Assembly: GCA_964657795.1 (NCBI GenBank)
Contig: CAZZWS010000057.1
Span: forward strand, 1 to 19,863
Reading direction: 5' to 3'
Source of the DNA: CAHJXF01 sp964657795
GTDB taxonomy: Bacteria > Pseudomonadota > Gammaproteobacteria > Burkholderiales > Burkholderiaceae_D
Length of the DNA: 19,863 bases
A program made the translations under genes and the position numbers. Under the pieces are notes generated by a model that was not told the origin of the DNA, made no database searches, and saw only the letters and a program-made list of their open reading frames with translations. Positions 1-6,471 of this stretch are shown here, in pieces (the first letter of the stretch is position 1; each line of letters starts with the position of its first letter).

Positions 1-24
1 TCGATCGTTCGGATCGATCGTTCG
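1..24. repeat. 11-bp direct repeat at the window edge
   Basis: The 11-mer TCGATCGTTCG occurs at 1-11 and again at 14-24, a period of 13 bp. It lies just downstream of the osmC-like stop codon. It may be part of a longer element cut by the window edge. No function is evident. Confidence 0.5.
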
Positions 25-26
25 CT

Positions 27-590
27 CTAGTCCTGCAGCGCGATGTCGAACGCGATCGGGTTGCGCATCGAGTTGGCCACCGGCGAATAGAAATTGGCAT
101 GCGTGACGATCGCGTCGAGGTCTTCACGCGACGCGTCGCCTTCGACGAGCACCTTCACGCGGATCGCCTGGAAGCCCATCTGCGACGGCTCCATCTGCGC
201 CCCGCCCGCGCCCCACGCCGCGGGGTTGCCGATGTCGCCTTCGATGAACAGTTCGAGCTTGGACAAGGCGACCCTGCGGGCCGTCGCGACGGCCGTGATG
301 CCGACAGCGAGGCAACCGCCGAGTGCCGCCAGCACGATCTCGCCGGGCGCCGGTGCCGTGTCCTCGCCGAACAGATGCGGCGGCTCGTCGACCACGACCG
401 GCTGATGATTGCCGACGTAGGACAGCGAGCGGTACTGCCCGTCCATCACCGTGTGAACCTTGTTCGTACCGCGCTTGGTCGGGTTGGCGCAACCGGCCTC
501 GGCGAACTTCGCGAGACCGTCGCGATCGATGGGTCGCAGGTAGACCTTGGTGGTCGACGTCTCGGCCGGGGTTGCAGTGCTGGTGGACAT
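27..590 (-). CDS. OsmC/Ohr-family protein, single-cysteine variant
   Basis: This 187-residue protein resembles the OsmC/Ohr superfamily, whose members reduce organic hydroperoxides or act on thiols in the cytoplasm. The core helix carries ALGGCLAVGITAVA, which places Cys93 at the first (peroxidatic) cysteine position. The second cysteine of true OsmC/Ohr enzymes appears to be missing: the matching segment near 166-175 reads NFYSPVANSM, with Tyr/Ser where Cys is expected. An additional Cys34 lies in the N-terminal part. The start at 590 is chosen because GGAG lies 5 nt upstream; an in-frame ATG at 671 would overlap the promoter region and has no comparable site. The gene is last in a tandem minus-strand set and has its own sigma54-type promoter at 687-701, so the activator encoded next door probably controls it. 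The family call is firm. A peroxidase role is uncertain because of the missing cysteine. Confidence 0.88.
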   Translation of the reverse strand: MSTSTATPAETSTTKVYLRPIDRDGLAKFAEAGCANPTKRGTNKVHTVMDGQYRSLSYVGNHQPVVVDEPPHLFGEDTAPAPGEIVLAALGGCLAVGITAVATARRVALSKLELFIEGDIGNPAAWGAGGAQMEPSQMGFQAIRVKVLVEGDASREDLDAIVTHANFYSPVANSMRNPIAFDIALQD

Positions 591-686
591 GTGGGCTCCG
601 TTGATTTGTTTTCTAGGCGCGTCGAAGCGCGCGAGATGGCTACACGCAATGGCTCCATCGAGATGGCACATCGCGATGACTACATC

Positions 687-701
687 GCAAACCGCGTGCC
701 A
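687..701 (-). promoter_or_regulatory. sigma54 (-24/-12) promoter of the osmC-like gene
   Basis: Read on the minus strand this is TGGCACG-CGGT-TTGC. It has the invariant GG and GC dinucleotides separated by 10 bp and matches the TGGCACG-N4-TTGC core of RpoN promoters exactly. Transcription would start near 675, leaving about 85 nt of leader before the start codon at 590. It lies between the activator stop (759) and the osmC-like start, which is the expected place. The element is seen directly; activity is inferred. Confidence 0.85.
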
Positions 702-742
702 TGCGCGATCCAGGGCACACGGACCACGAGACCTCCCGTGCC

Positions 743-758
743 TGTCGACAAACTGTCG
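743..758 (-). promoter_or_regulatory. Candidate activator binding site (UAS) upstream of the osmC-like gene
   Basis: The perfect palindrome TGTCGACA lies at 743-750. It overlaps a 13-bp inverted repeat with CGACA/TGTCG arms at 746-758. On the minus strand the core reads TTGTCGACA. Its centre is about 60 bp upstream of the -12 element and about 70 bp upstream of the predicted start, a normal distance for an enhancer-binding protein. A closely related palindrome is found upstream of the rhodanese promoter. Confidence 0.55.
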
Positions 759-2423
759 CTAGTTCGGGTGCGATGGGTCGCTGATCCCGAGCTTCTGGAG
801 TCGATAGGCGAACTGTCGAGCCGTGAGCCCGAGGGCCTGCGCGGCGCGCGACTTGTTGCCCCCGGCCCGCGCCATCGCGTCGAGCAGCGTCGCGCGTTCG
901 TGCGACTGATGCGACCGGTAGTCGCGGATCAGCGGCGGGTGGGCGGCTGCGACGGCCTCGGTCGCGGAGGCTCGCACCCGCGCGGTCGACGACGACGGTG
1001 CGAGGACCACGTCGACCTCGTCGCCGGTCACGACCGGCCCGGCAGACAGCAACACGAGCCGCTCGACGACGTTGCCGAGCTCGCGGATGTTGCCCGGCCA
1101 GTCGTGCGCCTCGAGCCGGGCGATGGCCTCCGGCGACAGATGGACGGCGCGACGATGGGTCTGCGCCGCGCGGGTCGCGCAGTGGACCGCCAGCATGCCG
1201 ATGTCGCTGCGTCGCTCGGCCAGCGTCGGCAGGCGGATCGGAATCACGTTCAGCCGATAGAACAGGTCCGCACGAAAGCTGCCGTCGACGATGCCCTGAT
1301 CGAGATCGCGATGCGTGGCGGCCACCACGCGCACGTCGATATGCGTCTCGCGCTTGCCGCCCAGCCGGACGACGATCGACTCCTGCAGCGCGCGCAGCAG
1401 CTTGGCCTGGACGCCGATCGGCACTTCGCCGACCTCGTCGAGGAAGATCGTGCCGCCGTCGGCGCGTTCGAACCAGCCGGCCCGCGCGTCGTGCGCGCCG
1501 GTGAACGCGCCGCGCTCGTGACCGAACAGCTCCGACTCGAACAGGCTCTCGGGGATCGCGGCGCAGTTGACCTTGATGAACGGCTTCGCGCTGCGGGCGC
1601 TGAGCTCGTGCAACGCCCTCGCGAACAACTCCTTGCCGGTGCCGGACGCGCCGAGCAGCAGAACGGTCGCCGACGTGCTCGCGACGCGCTCGCATTGCGT
1701 GAACGCGTGCAGCAGCGACGGCGCGTCGCCCACTATGCCGAAGCGCTGCGATGCGTGCGTGACCGACTTCTCGAGCAGGCGGTTGCGCGCTTCGAGCGCG
1801 GACGTCCGCTTCTCGACGTCGTCGACGAGTTGCAGGATCTGTCCGGCGATCGTCGCGAGGATGCGCAGCATCGACAGGTCGGCATCGAGCGGCCGCACGC
1901 GCGAGCGGATGCGATGGCAACCCAGGACGCCGATGGTCTGACGCCCGCCGGTGATGGGCACCGCGATGTAGGCCACGGTCTCGGGCGGCAGGTGGCGCCG
2001 CTCGACCATCCGCCCGAGGAAGGTGGGCTCCGCGTCGATGTCCTGGACGATCATCGCGCCACCACCCGCGAGCACGCGCCCGGTGACGCCCTCGCCCGCC
2101 GCGTACTGCCCGCGCGCCATCTCGGCGCGCGTCAGGCCGTACGCGTAGTGCACGGTGCCGCTGACGGCGGCGCCGCCGGCCACGCGATCGGCGAGCACGA
2201 TGCGCCCGCGGTTGAGTCCGAGCAGTTCGGACATCAGGTGCAGCATCTCGCGGAAGACCACCTCCGGCGCGAGGCTGCGTCCGATCAGCTTCATCACCTC
2301 GCGCATCAGCAACGTTTCCTGCTCGCGCCAGTCGAGCGCGGCATCGCGGCGTTGGATCGCGGCGGAGAAGACCGTGTCGTGCTTCGGTTCGTTCAGAGGA
2401 TCGGCGGTCACGATTGTCGTCAT
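759..2423 (-). CDS. NifA-like sigma54-dependent transcriptional activator (GAF-AAA+-HTH)
   Basis: This 554-residue enhancer-binding protein has three domains. An N-terminal GAF sensor spans about 35-200. A sigma54-interaction AAA+ domain spans about 228-455, with Walker A GASGTGKE (258-265), the sigma54-contacting loop GAFTGA (305-310), Walker B GTIFLDE (324-330) and the WPGNIREL motif (442-449). A Fis-type helix-turn-helix lies at about 508-545. All parts needed to remodel RpoN holoenzyme are present. The overall shape is that of NifA, but no nif genes are nearby and the Cys-X4-Cys linker of oxygen-sensitive rhizobial NifA is absent. Cys169 at the end of the GAF domain and Cys244 just before Walker A are possible sensing residues. 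The ATG at 2423 is the best start; no clear Shine-Dalgarno precedes it, and Met40 or Met44 are fallback starts. Flanking sigma54 promoters make the osmC-like and rhodanese genes its likely targets. The inducer is unknown. Confidence 0.92.
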   Translation of the reverse strand: MTTIVTADPLNEPKHDTVFSAAIQRRDAALDWREQETLLMREVMKLIGRSLAPEVVFREMLHLMSELLGLNRGRIVLADRVAGGAAVSGTVHYAYGLTRAEMARGQYAAGEGVTGRVLAGGGAMIVQDIDAEPTFLGRMVERRHLPPETVAYIAVPITGGRQTIGVLGCHRIRSRVRPLDADLSMLRILATIAGQILQLVDDVEKRTSALEARNRLLEKSVTHASQRFGIVGDAPSLLHAFTQCERVASTSATVLLLGASGTGKELFARALHELSARSAKPFIKVNCAAIPESLFESELFGHERGAFTGAHDARAGWFERADGGTIFLDEVGEVPIGVQAKLLRALQESIVVRLGGKRETHIDVRVVAATHRDLDQGIVDGSFRADLFYRLNVIPIRLPTLAERRSDIGMLAVHCATRAAQTHRRAVHLSPEAIARLEAHDWPGNIRELGNVVERLVLLSAGPVVTGDEVDVVLAPSSSTARVRASATEAVAAAHPPLIRDYRSHQSHERATLLDAMARAGGNKSRAAQALGLTARQFAYRLQKLGISDPSHPN

Positions 2424-2425
2424 AG

Positions 2426-2440
2426 TGTCGACAAGGACAC
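2426..2440 (-). promoter_or_regulatory. TTGTCGACA palindrome abutting the activator start codon
   Basis: TGTCGACA at 2426-2433 lies inside an imperfect inverted repeat with GTGTC and GACAC arms (2425-2440). It begins 2 bp before the activator ATG. The 9-mer TTGTCGACA, read on the minus strand, is identical to the core upstream of the osmC-like gene. If the activator binds it, the position would favour repression of its own expression. I see no -24/-12 promoter here. Confidence 0.4.
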
Positions 2441-2468
2441 GAAGCCTACCTCTTTCGGTACTGCAGAG

Positions 2469-2664
2469 AAATCGCGTGCCGGCATTCGCCGGGGTGACAG
2501 CCATGCCCGCGAACTCTTCGAGAGGTCGCAGCGGAAATCGGGCCCCGGCCTGCGCCGGGGCGACAACGAACAGCGACGGACCTGGATGCGGCGGGTGCCA
2601 ACGAAAAGCGAGCGACGGACCTGGATGCGGGCGTGTCATCCCGGGCGCAGGCCGGGACCCGATT
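2469..2664. repeat. Cluster of three REP-like GC-rich repeat units
   Basis: Three related 30-bp units lie between the rhodanese stop and the activator start: 2469-2498 and 2535-2564 in the same direction, and 2635-2664 inverted. The second and third are near-perfect reverse complements, sharing an AATCGGG-C-CCGGCCTGCGCC core. Such units resemble the dispersed intergenic REP-type repeats common in proteobacterial chromosomes. The inverted pair could fold into a large hairpin in RNA and might limit read-through from the rhodanese gene into the activator gene. The whole gap, 2424-2671, holds no convincing gene. Confidence 0.65.
2572..2630. repeat. 20-bp perfect direct repeat inside the REP cluster
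   Basis: The 20-mer AGCGACGGACCTGGATGCGG occurs at 2572-2591 and again at 2611-2630, a period of 39 bp. It separates the second and third REP-like units. It may be a by-product of duplication within the repeat cluster. Confidence 0.7.
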
Positions 2665-2671
2665 CTTCCAC

Positions 2672-3538
2672 CTAAGCCGCCAACGGCGTCGCCCCTTCCT
2701 CGATCGGCAACGACGGATCGCGCGACCACTCGTTCCACGAGCCGAAGTACATCTTCACGTCGTCGAAACCCGCTTCCTTCAGCGCGAGATAGGTGTTGGA
2801 CGCGCGCGCGCCCTTGAAGCAATACAGATAGATCTTCGCGTCCGGCGCGATGCCGGCGCTGCGGCATTCCGCACGGACCTCCTCGGGGCTCTTGAACATC
2901 GGGCCCGCCGCGGTCGGCTTCATCATCCGGTACCACTCGATCCACTTCGCGTTCGGCAGCCGACCCTTGCGCGGGCAGAAGTCCTTGCCGTACGGCGAGC
3001 TGCTCTCGCCGATCCATTCGTCGATGTCGCGCACATCGAGCTTGACGATCGCCGGGTCGTCGAGCGACGCCAGCATCTCGTCCTTGTCGATGATGACGTC
3101 GCCGGGCGTGACGTTGTCCGGGAAGGTGGCCGGCGTCGGCGTGGCCGCTTCGGTCGACAGCGGCAGTCCGGCCTTGATCCAGGCCCCGAGACCGCCGTGC
3201 ACGACCTTGATCTTCGGATAGCCGAGATAGGTCAGCAGGAAATAGCCGCGGCACGACTGGCCGAAGCCGGAGTTCATCGTGTCCTCGTACAGGACCGCCG
3301 TCTCCTTGCCGGATAGGCCGACCCGTCCGAACTCGGAGACGAACTTGTCGTGCATCGCTTCCACGCCTTCCGGGGTCGACGTGGCGAGGTAGGTGAAGAT
3401 GTCGCGCAGGTTGACGGCGCCGGGAATGTGGCCGCTGGCGTAAGCGGCTTCGTCACGCGTATCGATGACGACGAGCGATTCGCCGCCGTCGAGGGCCGCG
3501 CCGAGTTCGACGGGACTGATCAGGATGCCTGGATTCAT
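2672..3538 (-). CDS. Two-domain rhodanese / sulfurtransferase
   Basis: This 288-residue protein is a tandem rhodanese of the thiosulfate/3-mercaptopyruvate sulfurtransferase type. Domain 1 spans about 5-125, with the typical VIDTRDE and SGHIPGAVNLRD segments and no active-site Cys in its loop. Domain 2 spans about 148-275, with KLDVRDIDEW and the catalytic Cys240. The active-site loop is CFKGARAS, which matches neither the CRKGVT of classical rhodanese nor the CGSGVT of mercaptopyruvate sulfurtransferase, so the sulfur donor cannot be named. Length and two-domain layout are normal for the family. The start at 3538 follows AAGGAG with an 8-nt spacer. A sigma54 promoter at 3588-3602 precedes it, tying it to the downstream activator gene. 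A role in persulfide or sulfane-sulfur handling is likely from the family and context. There is no signal peptide, so it is cytoplasmic. Confidence 0.92.
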   Translation of the reverse strand: MNPGILISPVELGAALDGGESLVVIDTRDEAAYASGHIPGAVNLRDIFTYLATSTPEGVEAMHDKFVSEFGRVGLSGKETAVLYEDTMNSGFGQSCRGYFLLTYLGYPKIKVVHGGLGAWIKAGLPLSTEAATPTPATFPDNVTPGDVIIDKDEMLASLDDPAIVKLDVRDIDEWIGESSSPYGKDFCPRKGRLPNAKWIEWYRMMKPTAAGPMFKSPEEVRAECRSAGIAPDAKIYLYCFKGARASNTYLALKEAGFDDVKMYFGSWNEWSRDPSLPIEEGATPLAA

Positions 3539-3587
3539 GACAGCGCTCCTTGCTGGAGTGAGGGTGGGCCAAACGATCAACCCTTTC

Positions 3588-3602
3588 GCAGAAAGCGTGC
3601 CA
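3588..3602 (-). promoter_or_regulatory. sigma54 (-24/-12) promoter of the rhodanese gene
   Basis: Read on the minus strand this is TGGCACG-CTTT-CTGC, with GG and GC separated by 10 bp and preceded by T. It differs from the RpoN core at one base (CTGC for TTGC). Transcription would start near 3576, giving a leader of about 38 nt that contains the AAGGAG ribosome site. The first seven bases are identical to those of the osmC-like promoter. Confidence 0.8.
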
Positions 3603-3670
3603 ACGTCCTTTTCGCGTGACGACGGCGATGGGCCGCGCATTCACGAGGCCTCATCCACAGATGAGGAACA

Positions 3671-3684
3671 CATTGTTGACAATG
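3671..3684 (-). promoter_or_regulatory. Candidate activator binding site (UAS) upstream of the rhodanese gene
   Basis: CATTGTTGACAATG is a 14-bp inverted repeat with 6-bp arms and a 2-bp centre. Read on the minus strand its core is TTGTCAACA, one base from the TTGTCGACA found upstream of the osmC-like gene. The centre is about 90 bp upstream of the -12 element. That is 30 bp (about three helical turns) farther than in the osmC-like case, so both sites would face the same side of the DNA relative to their promoters. Confidence 0.55.
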
Positions 3685-3689
3685 GTCGA

Positions 3690-5582
3690 CTAGACGAACG
3701 CGCGTAGTCCGATCCGCGTCAGCAATTCCGCGAACGCCGGATCGTCGCGACACCGGCCGAAGACCGGATCGATCGGCAGGCTGCAGATCGACGCGTCGCG
3801 GTCGCGGATGCCCTGTTCGAGCGCGGCGCAGGCGGCGCTCCGGTCGCCGAGCGCGACGTGAGCCTTCGCGAGACTGAACGGCGGGCAGTAGCGTCCGTCG
3901 AGCGATGCCAGCCAGGCGTCGAGCGCGTCGCGACCTGCCGCCACGTCGCCGCGCATGCCGAGCGTCGTGACGCGCCCGAGCGGGCCCGACGAATGATCGG
4001 GGTGCGACGCGACGATGGCGTCGAAACGCGCCAACGCGGCATCGAACTCCCCACGGTAGAGGTGGATCAGCCCCATCACGTACGTCATGTACAGATGGCC
4101 CGGCTCGAGTTCGAGGATGCCCTTCGCGGCGACCTCCGCCTCGTCGTATTCGCGTGCGAAGACCGACAGCTGGGCCGAGTGAGCCCGCAAGCCGAGGTTG
4201 AGCGGATCGAGATCGATGGCGATGCGCGCGTGCGCGAGACCTTCGGTGAAGCGGCCGTTGAGGATCAGGCAGAACGCGAAGCGATAGTTGAGGCTGCTGG
4301 TCCGGGCCGAGATGCGCAGCGCGTCGTGGAACAGGCGTTCCGAGCGCGCCCAGTCGAACGAGAAGCGGAACGCGATCATCGCGCGCATGGCGATGGCGTC
4401 ACCGTCGCGCGGGTCGAGTTCGATGGCCCGGTCGAGCGCGGCTTCGAGGCGCGGCAGGACGGAGAGCCCGGGCGCCTTCAGCAACGTCGTCTGATGCAGG
4501 CACGCCGTCGCGAGCGCCACGTGCGCCGGCGCGCTTTCGGGGTCGAGCACGATGGCCTGCTCGGCCAGGGCGATGACCTTCTCGGTGCTGTCGGCGTCGT
4601 AGCGCCGATCCATGTAGCTCGCCCGCTCGAGCAGATCGCGGGCGCGCCGACGATGAGTCGACGGGGTGAAGCTGGCGCGAGCGTCGCTTCCTGCGTCGCT
4701 TCCCGCGTCACTCCTTGCGTCTCTCGTCGCCACGACCATCGACGACTCGGCGACGACCGGCGATGCGGCGGCGAGCAGCGCTTCGACGATGTGGTCCTGG
4801 AACGCGAACAGGTCGACGCCACCGTCGGCGTCGACGTGGGCGCCGAACCTGGAACGCGCGGCTTCGTCGTTCGAGTCGAACGAGTGGGACCACAGGCAGA
4901 CGCCGTCGCGTGCGCGATAGATGTGGGCGACGCAGCGCATCCGCGCGCCCTGCCGCTGGATGCTGCCGTCGACGACCCGCGTCACCTTGAGCAGCTTGCC
5001 GAGCGCCTGGACCTCGAGATTGCGTTCGCGCGCCTTGAACGCGGAGAAACGCGCGATGACCTTGAGGCCCGGCACGCGTCCGAGCCGGCCGATCAACTGG
5101 TCGGAGAGGCCGACCGCGAACGAGACGTCCTCGTCGAGGCCGCTGTTGGCGAACGGCATGACCGCGAACGACTCCACGTCGCGGTCCGCCGGCGACGTGG
5201 GACTGCGTCGCTCGAAGCGCGGCACGTAGCTGCCGACCGGGATGTCGAACGCGAACGCGTCGCCGGCGCCATCGGTCGCGTAATAACGCGCGAGCTTCTC
5301 GCGCACGCGACCGGCTTCGACCCGCACGATCGGATCGCTCCTCGGATCGTAGGTGTCGATGCGACGCTCGAAGAGCGCGATGCCGAGCAGCACTTCCTTC
5401 AGCTGGTCCTGTCGTCCGTCGAGCGTCGCGTCCACCACGTGTCGCAGGAAGCGGCGGTGCCGCTCCGAGCGCCGGAACACGCCGCTCGCGAGCAGCTTGA
5501 CCAGCGACGACTCGACGAGCGCACGCGGGTAGGTGCCGAAGACCGTCGTATCGGAACGCTGCACGCGGCTCACCGCGGTCAC
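3690..5582 (-). CDS. TPR protein with N-terminal regulator-like domain and TolB/FlgO-like middle domain
   Basis: This 630-residue protein has three parts. Residues about 20-125 form a conserved module (FRRSERHRRFLRHVV, DQLKEVLLG, YDPRSDPIVRVEAGRVREKL, VGSYVPRF), seen at the front of large TPR or adenylate-cyclase-like proteins and thought to be winged-helix or DNA-binding. Residues about 135-270 (FAVMPFAN, GLSDQLIGRLGRVPGLKVIAR, VDGSIQRQG) match the domain that often precedes TPR arrays and is likened to TolB or FlgO. Residues about 325-620 are tetratricopeptide repeats. There is no signal peptide, membrane helix or cyclase catalytic core. I choose the GTG at 5582, which overlaps the tyrA stop as GTGA and follows GAGG; GTG codons at 5573 and 5564 are alternatives. 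The overlap implies translational coupling to tyrA. The role is unknown; signalling or protein-protein scaffolding is a guess from the architecture. Confidence 0.82.
   Translation of the reverse strand: MTAVSRVQRSDTTVFGTYPRALVESSLVKLLASGVFRRSERHRRFLRHVVDATLDGRQDQLKEVLLGIALFERRIDTYDPRSDPIVRVEAGRVREKLARYYATDGAGDAFAFDIPVGSYVPRFERRSPTSPADRDVESFAVMPFANSGLDEDVSFAVGLSDQLIGRLGRVPGLKVIARFSAFKARERNLEVQALGKLLKVTRVVDGSIQRQGARMRCVAHIYRARDGVCLWSHSFDSNDEAARSRFGAHVDADGGVDLFAFQDHIVEALLAAASPVVAESSMVVATRDARSDAGSDAGSDARASFTPSTHRRRARDLLERASYMDRRYDADSTEKVIALAEQAIVLDPESAPAHVALATACLHQTTLLKAPGLSVLPRLEAALDRAIELDPRDGDAIAMRAMIAFRFSFDWARSERLFHDALRISARTSSLNYRFAFCLILNGRFTEGLAHARIAIDLDPLNLGLRAHSAQLSVFAREYDEAEVAAKGILELEPGHLYMTYVMGLIHLYRGEFDAALARFDAIVASHPDHSSGPLGRVTTLGMRGDVAAGRDALDAWLASLDGRYCPPFSLAKAHVALGDRSAACAALEQGIRDRDASICSLPIDPVFGRCRDDPAFAELLTRIGLRAFV
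4681..4728 (-). repeat. 12-bp in-frame tandem repeat inside the TPR gene
   Basis: Four imperfect 12-bp units (GCGTCGCTTCCT type on the plus strand) run from 4681 to 4728. They encode the linker segment DARSDAGSDAGSDA at about residues 288-301, between the TolB-like and TPR parts. Because units are multiples of three, gain or loss would change linker length without shifting the frame. Confidence 0.6.
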
Positions 5583-6442
5583 CGATCCTCGTGCCAGGCG
5601 ACCCGCGCGGCGCTCGCCTTCCGGAACAGCGCCTCCAGTCCCTCGGCATCGGCTGCATCGAGCGTCGCACGCAAGCGGTCCAGTCGGGCGCGATAGGCGT
5701 CGAGGTCGTCGAGCAGCCGGACGCGATTGGCGAGGGCGATGTCGCGCCACATCACCGGATCGCTCGCCGCGATCCGCGTGAAGTCGCGAAAGCCGCCACC
5801 GGCCAGCGAGAACCTGAGCGCCGCGTCGTCCGCATCGGCGATCTCGGCGACGAGCGCGTAGGCCAGCAGATGCGGCAGATGACTGACCGACGACAGCACG
5901 GCATCGTGGACGTCGACGGCGATGCGGTCGACCCGCGCGCCGCACGCCGTCCACGCAGCCGCGACCCCGGCGACCGCGGTCTCGTCCGTCTCGGCGATCG
6001 GTGTCAGCAGCACGCGACGTCCGCGAAACAGGTCGGCACGCGCGGCATCGGGGCCGTGGACCTCGCGACCCGCGATCGGATGACCCGGCACGAAGCGATC
6101 GATCGCCGACCCCAGCGTCGCGCGCGCGGCCGCGACGACGTTGCCCTTGGTGCTGCCGACGTCCGTGACGATGGCGTCGAAAGCGAGCCCGCCCACCAGC
6201 GTTGCGAACACGTCGGCGATGGCGCGGACCGGCACGGCGACGACGACGAGCTCGGCTCCGTCGACGGCTGCTGCGATGCGTGGCTCCGCCCGATCCGCGA
6301 TGCCGAGTGCGACGGCGCGTTGCGCCACGTCGAGCCGCAGGTCGAAGGCGACGACCTCGTCGACTTCGGCCGCCGCGCGCAACCCGAGCGCGAAGGAACC
6401 GCCGATCAACCCGCAGCCGATGATCGCGACGCGACGGAACAT
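5579..6442 (-). CDS. tyrA: Prephenate dehydrogenase (tyrosine synthesis)
   Basis: This 287-residue protein oxidatively decarboxylates prephenate (or arogenate) using NAD(P)+, on the path to tyrosine. The N-terminal Rossmann fold is clear: IIGCGLIGGSFA (7-18) binds the nucleotide, and TDVGSTKG (93-100) closes the cofactor site. HPIAGRE (121-127) carries the conserved His that helps decarboxylation, and SHLPHLLAYAL lies in the helical C-terminal domain. Length is normal for a monofunctional enzyme; there is no chorismate mutase or ACT domain. It starts 29 nt after the hisC stop, with only a weak ribosome site, so it probably relies on translation of the operon. Its stop overlaps the GTG start of the TPR gene. 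In related betaproteobacteria aroA usually follows tyrA; here it does not. Confidence 0.93.
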   Translation of the reverse strand: MFRRVAIIGCGLIGGSFALGLRAAAEVDEVVAFDLRLDVAQRAVALGIADRAEPRIAAAVDGAELVVVAVPVRAIADVFATLVGGLAFDAIVTDVGSTKGNVVAAARATLGSAIDRFVPGHPIAGREVHGPDAARADLFRGRRVLLTPIAETDETAVAGVAAAWTACGARVDRIAVDVHDAVLSSVSHLPHLLAYALVAEIADADDAALRFSLAGGGFRDFTRIAASDPVMWRDIALANRVRLLDDLDAYRARLDRLRATLDAADAEGLEALFRKASAARVAWHEDR

Positions 6443-6471
6443 CGGTTGCTGCACGACGTCTCGACCCGCGG

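Noticed and set aside
743..758. A classical NifA upstream site (TGT-N10-ACA)
   Set aside because: The palindrome does not show the TGT-N10-ACA spacing; the core is a compact 8-bp TGTCGACA, so a different specificity is more likely.
99..2675. Long plus-strand frame opposite the osmC-like gene and the activator
   Set aside because: Same shadow effect. The REP region keeps it open by chance, and it has no recognisable domain.
2424..3254. Extension of the activator frame upstream through the REP region and into the rhodanese
   Set aside because: The extra protein is translated repeat DNA and out-of-frame rhodanese; the homologous protein starts at the ATG at 2423.
3671..3692. Palindrome after the TPR gene stop as a terminator
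   Set aside because: It lacks a T tract and a GC-rich stem. Its similarity to the other TTGTCRACA site and spacing to the rhodanese promoter fit a protein-binding site better.
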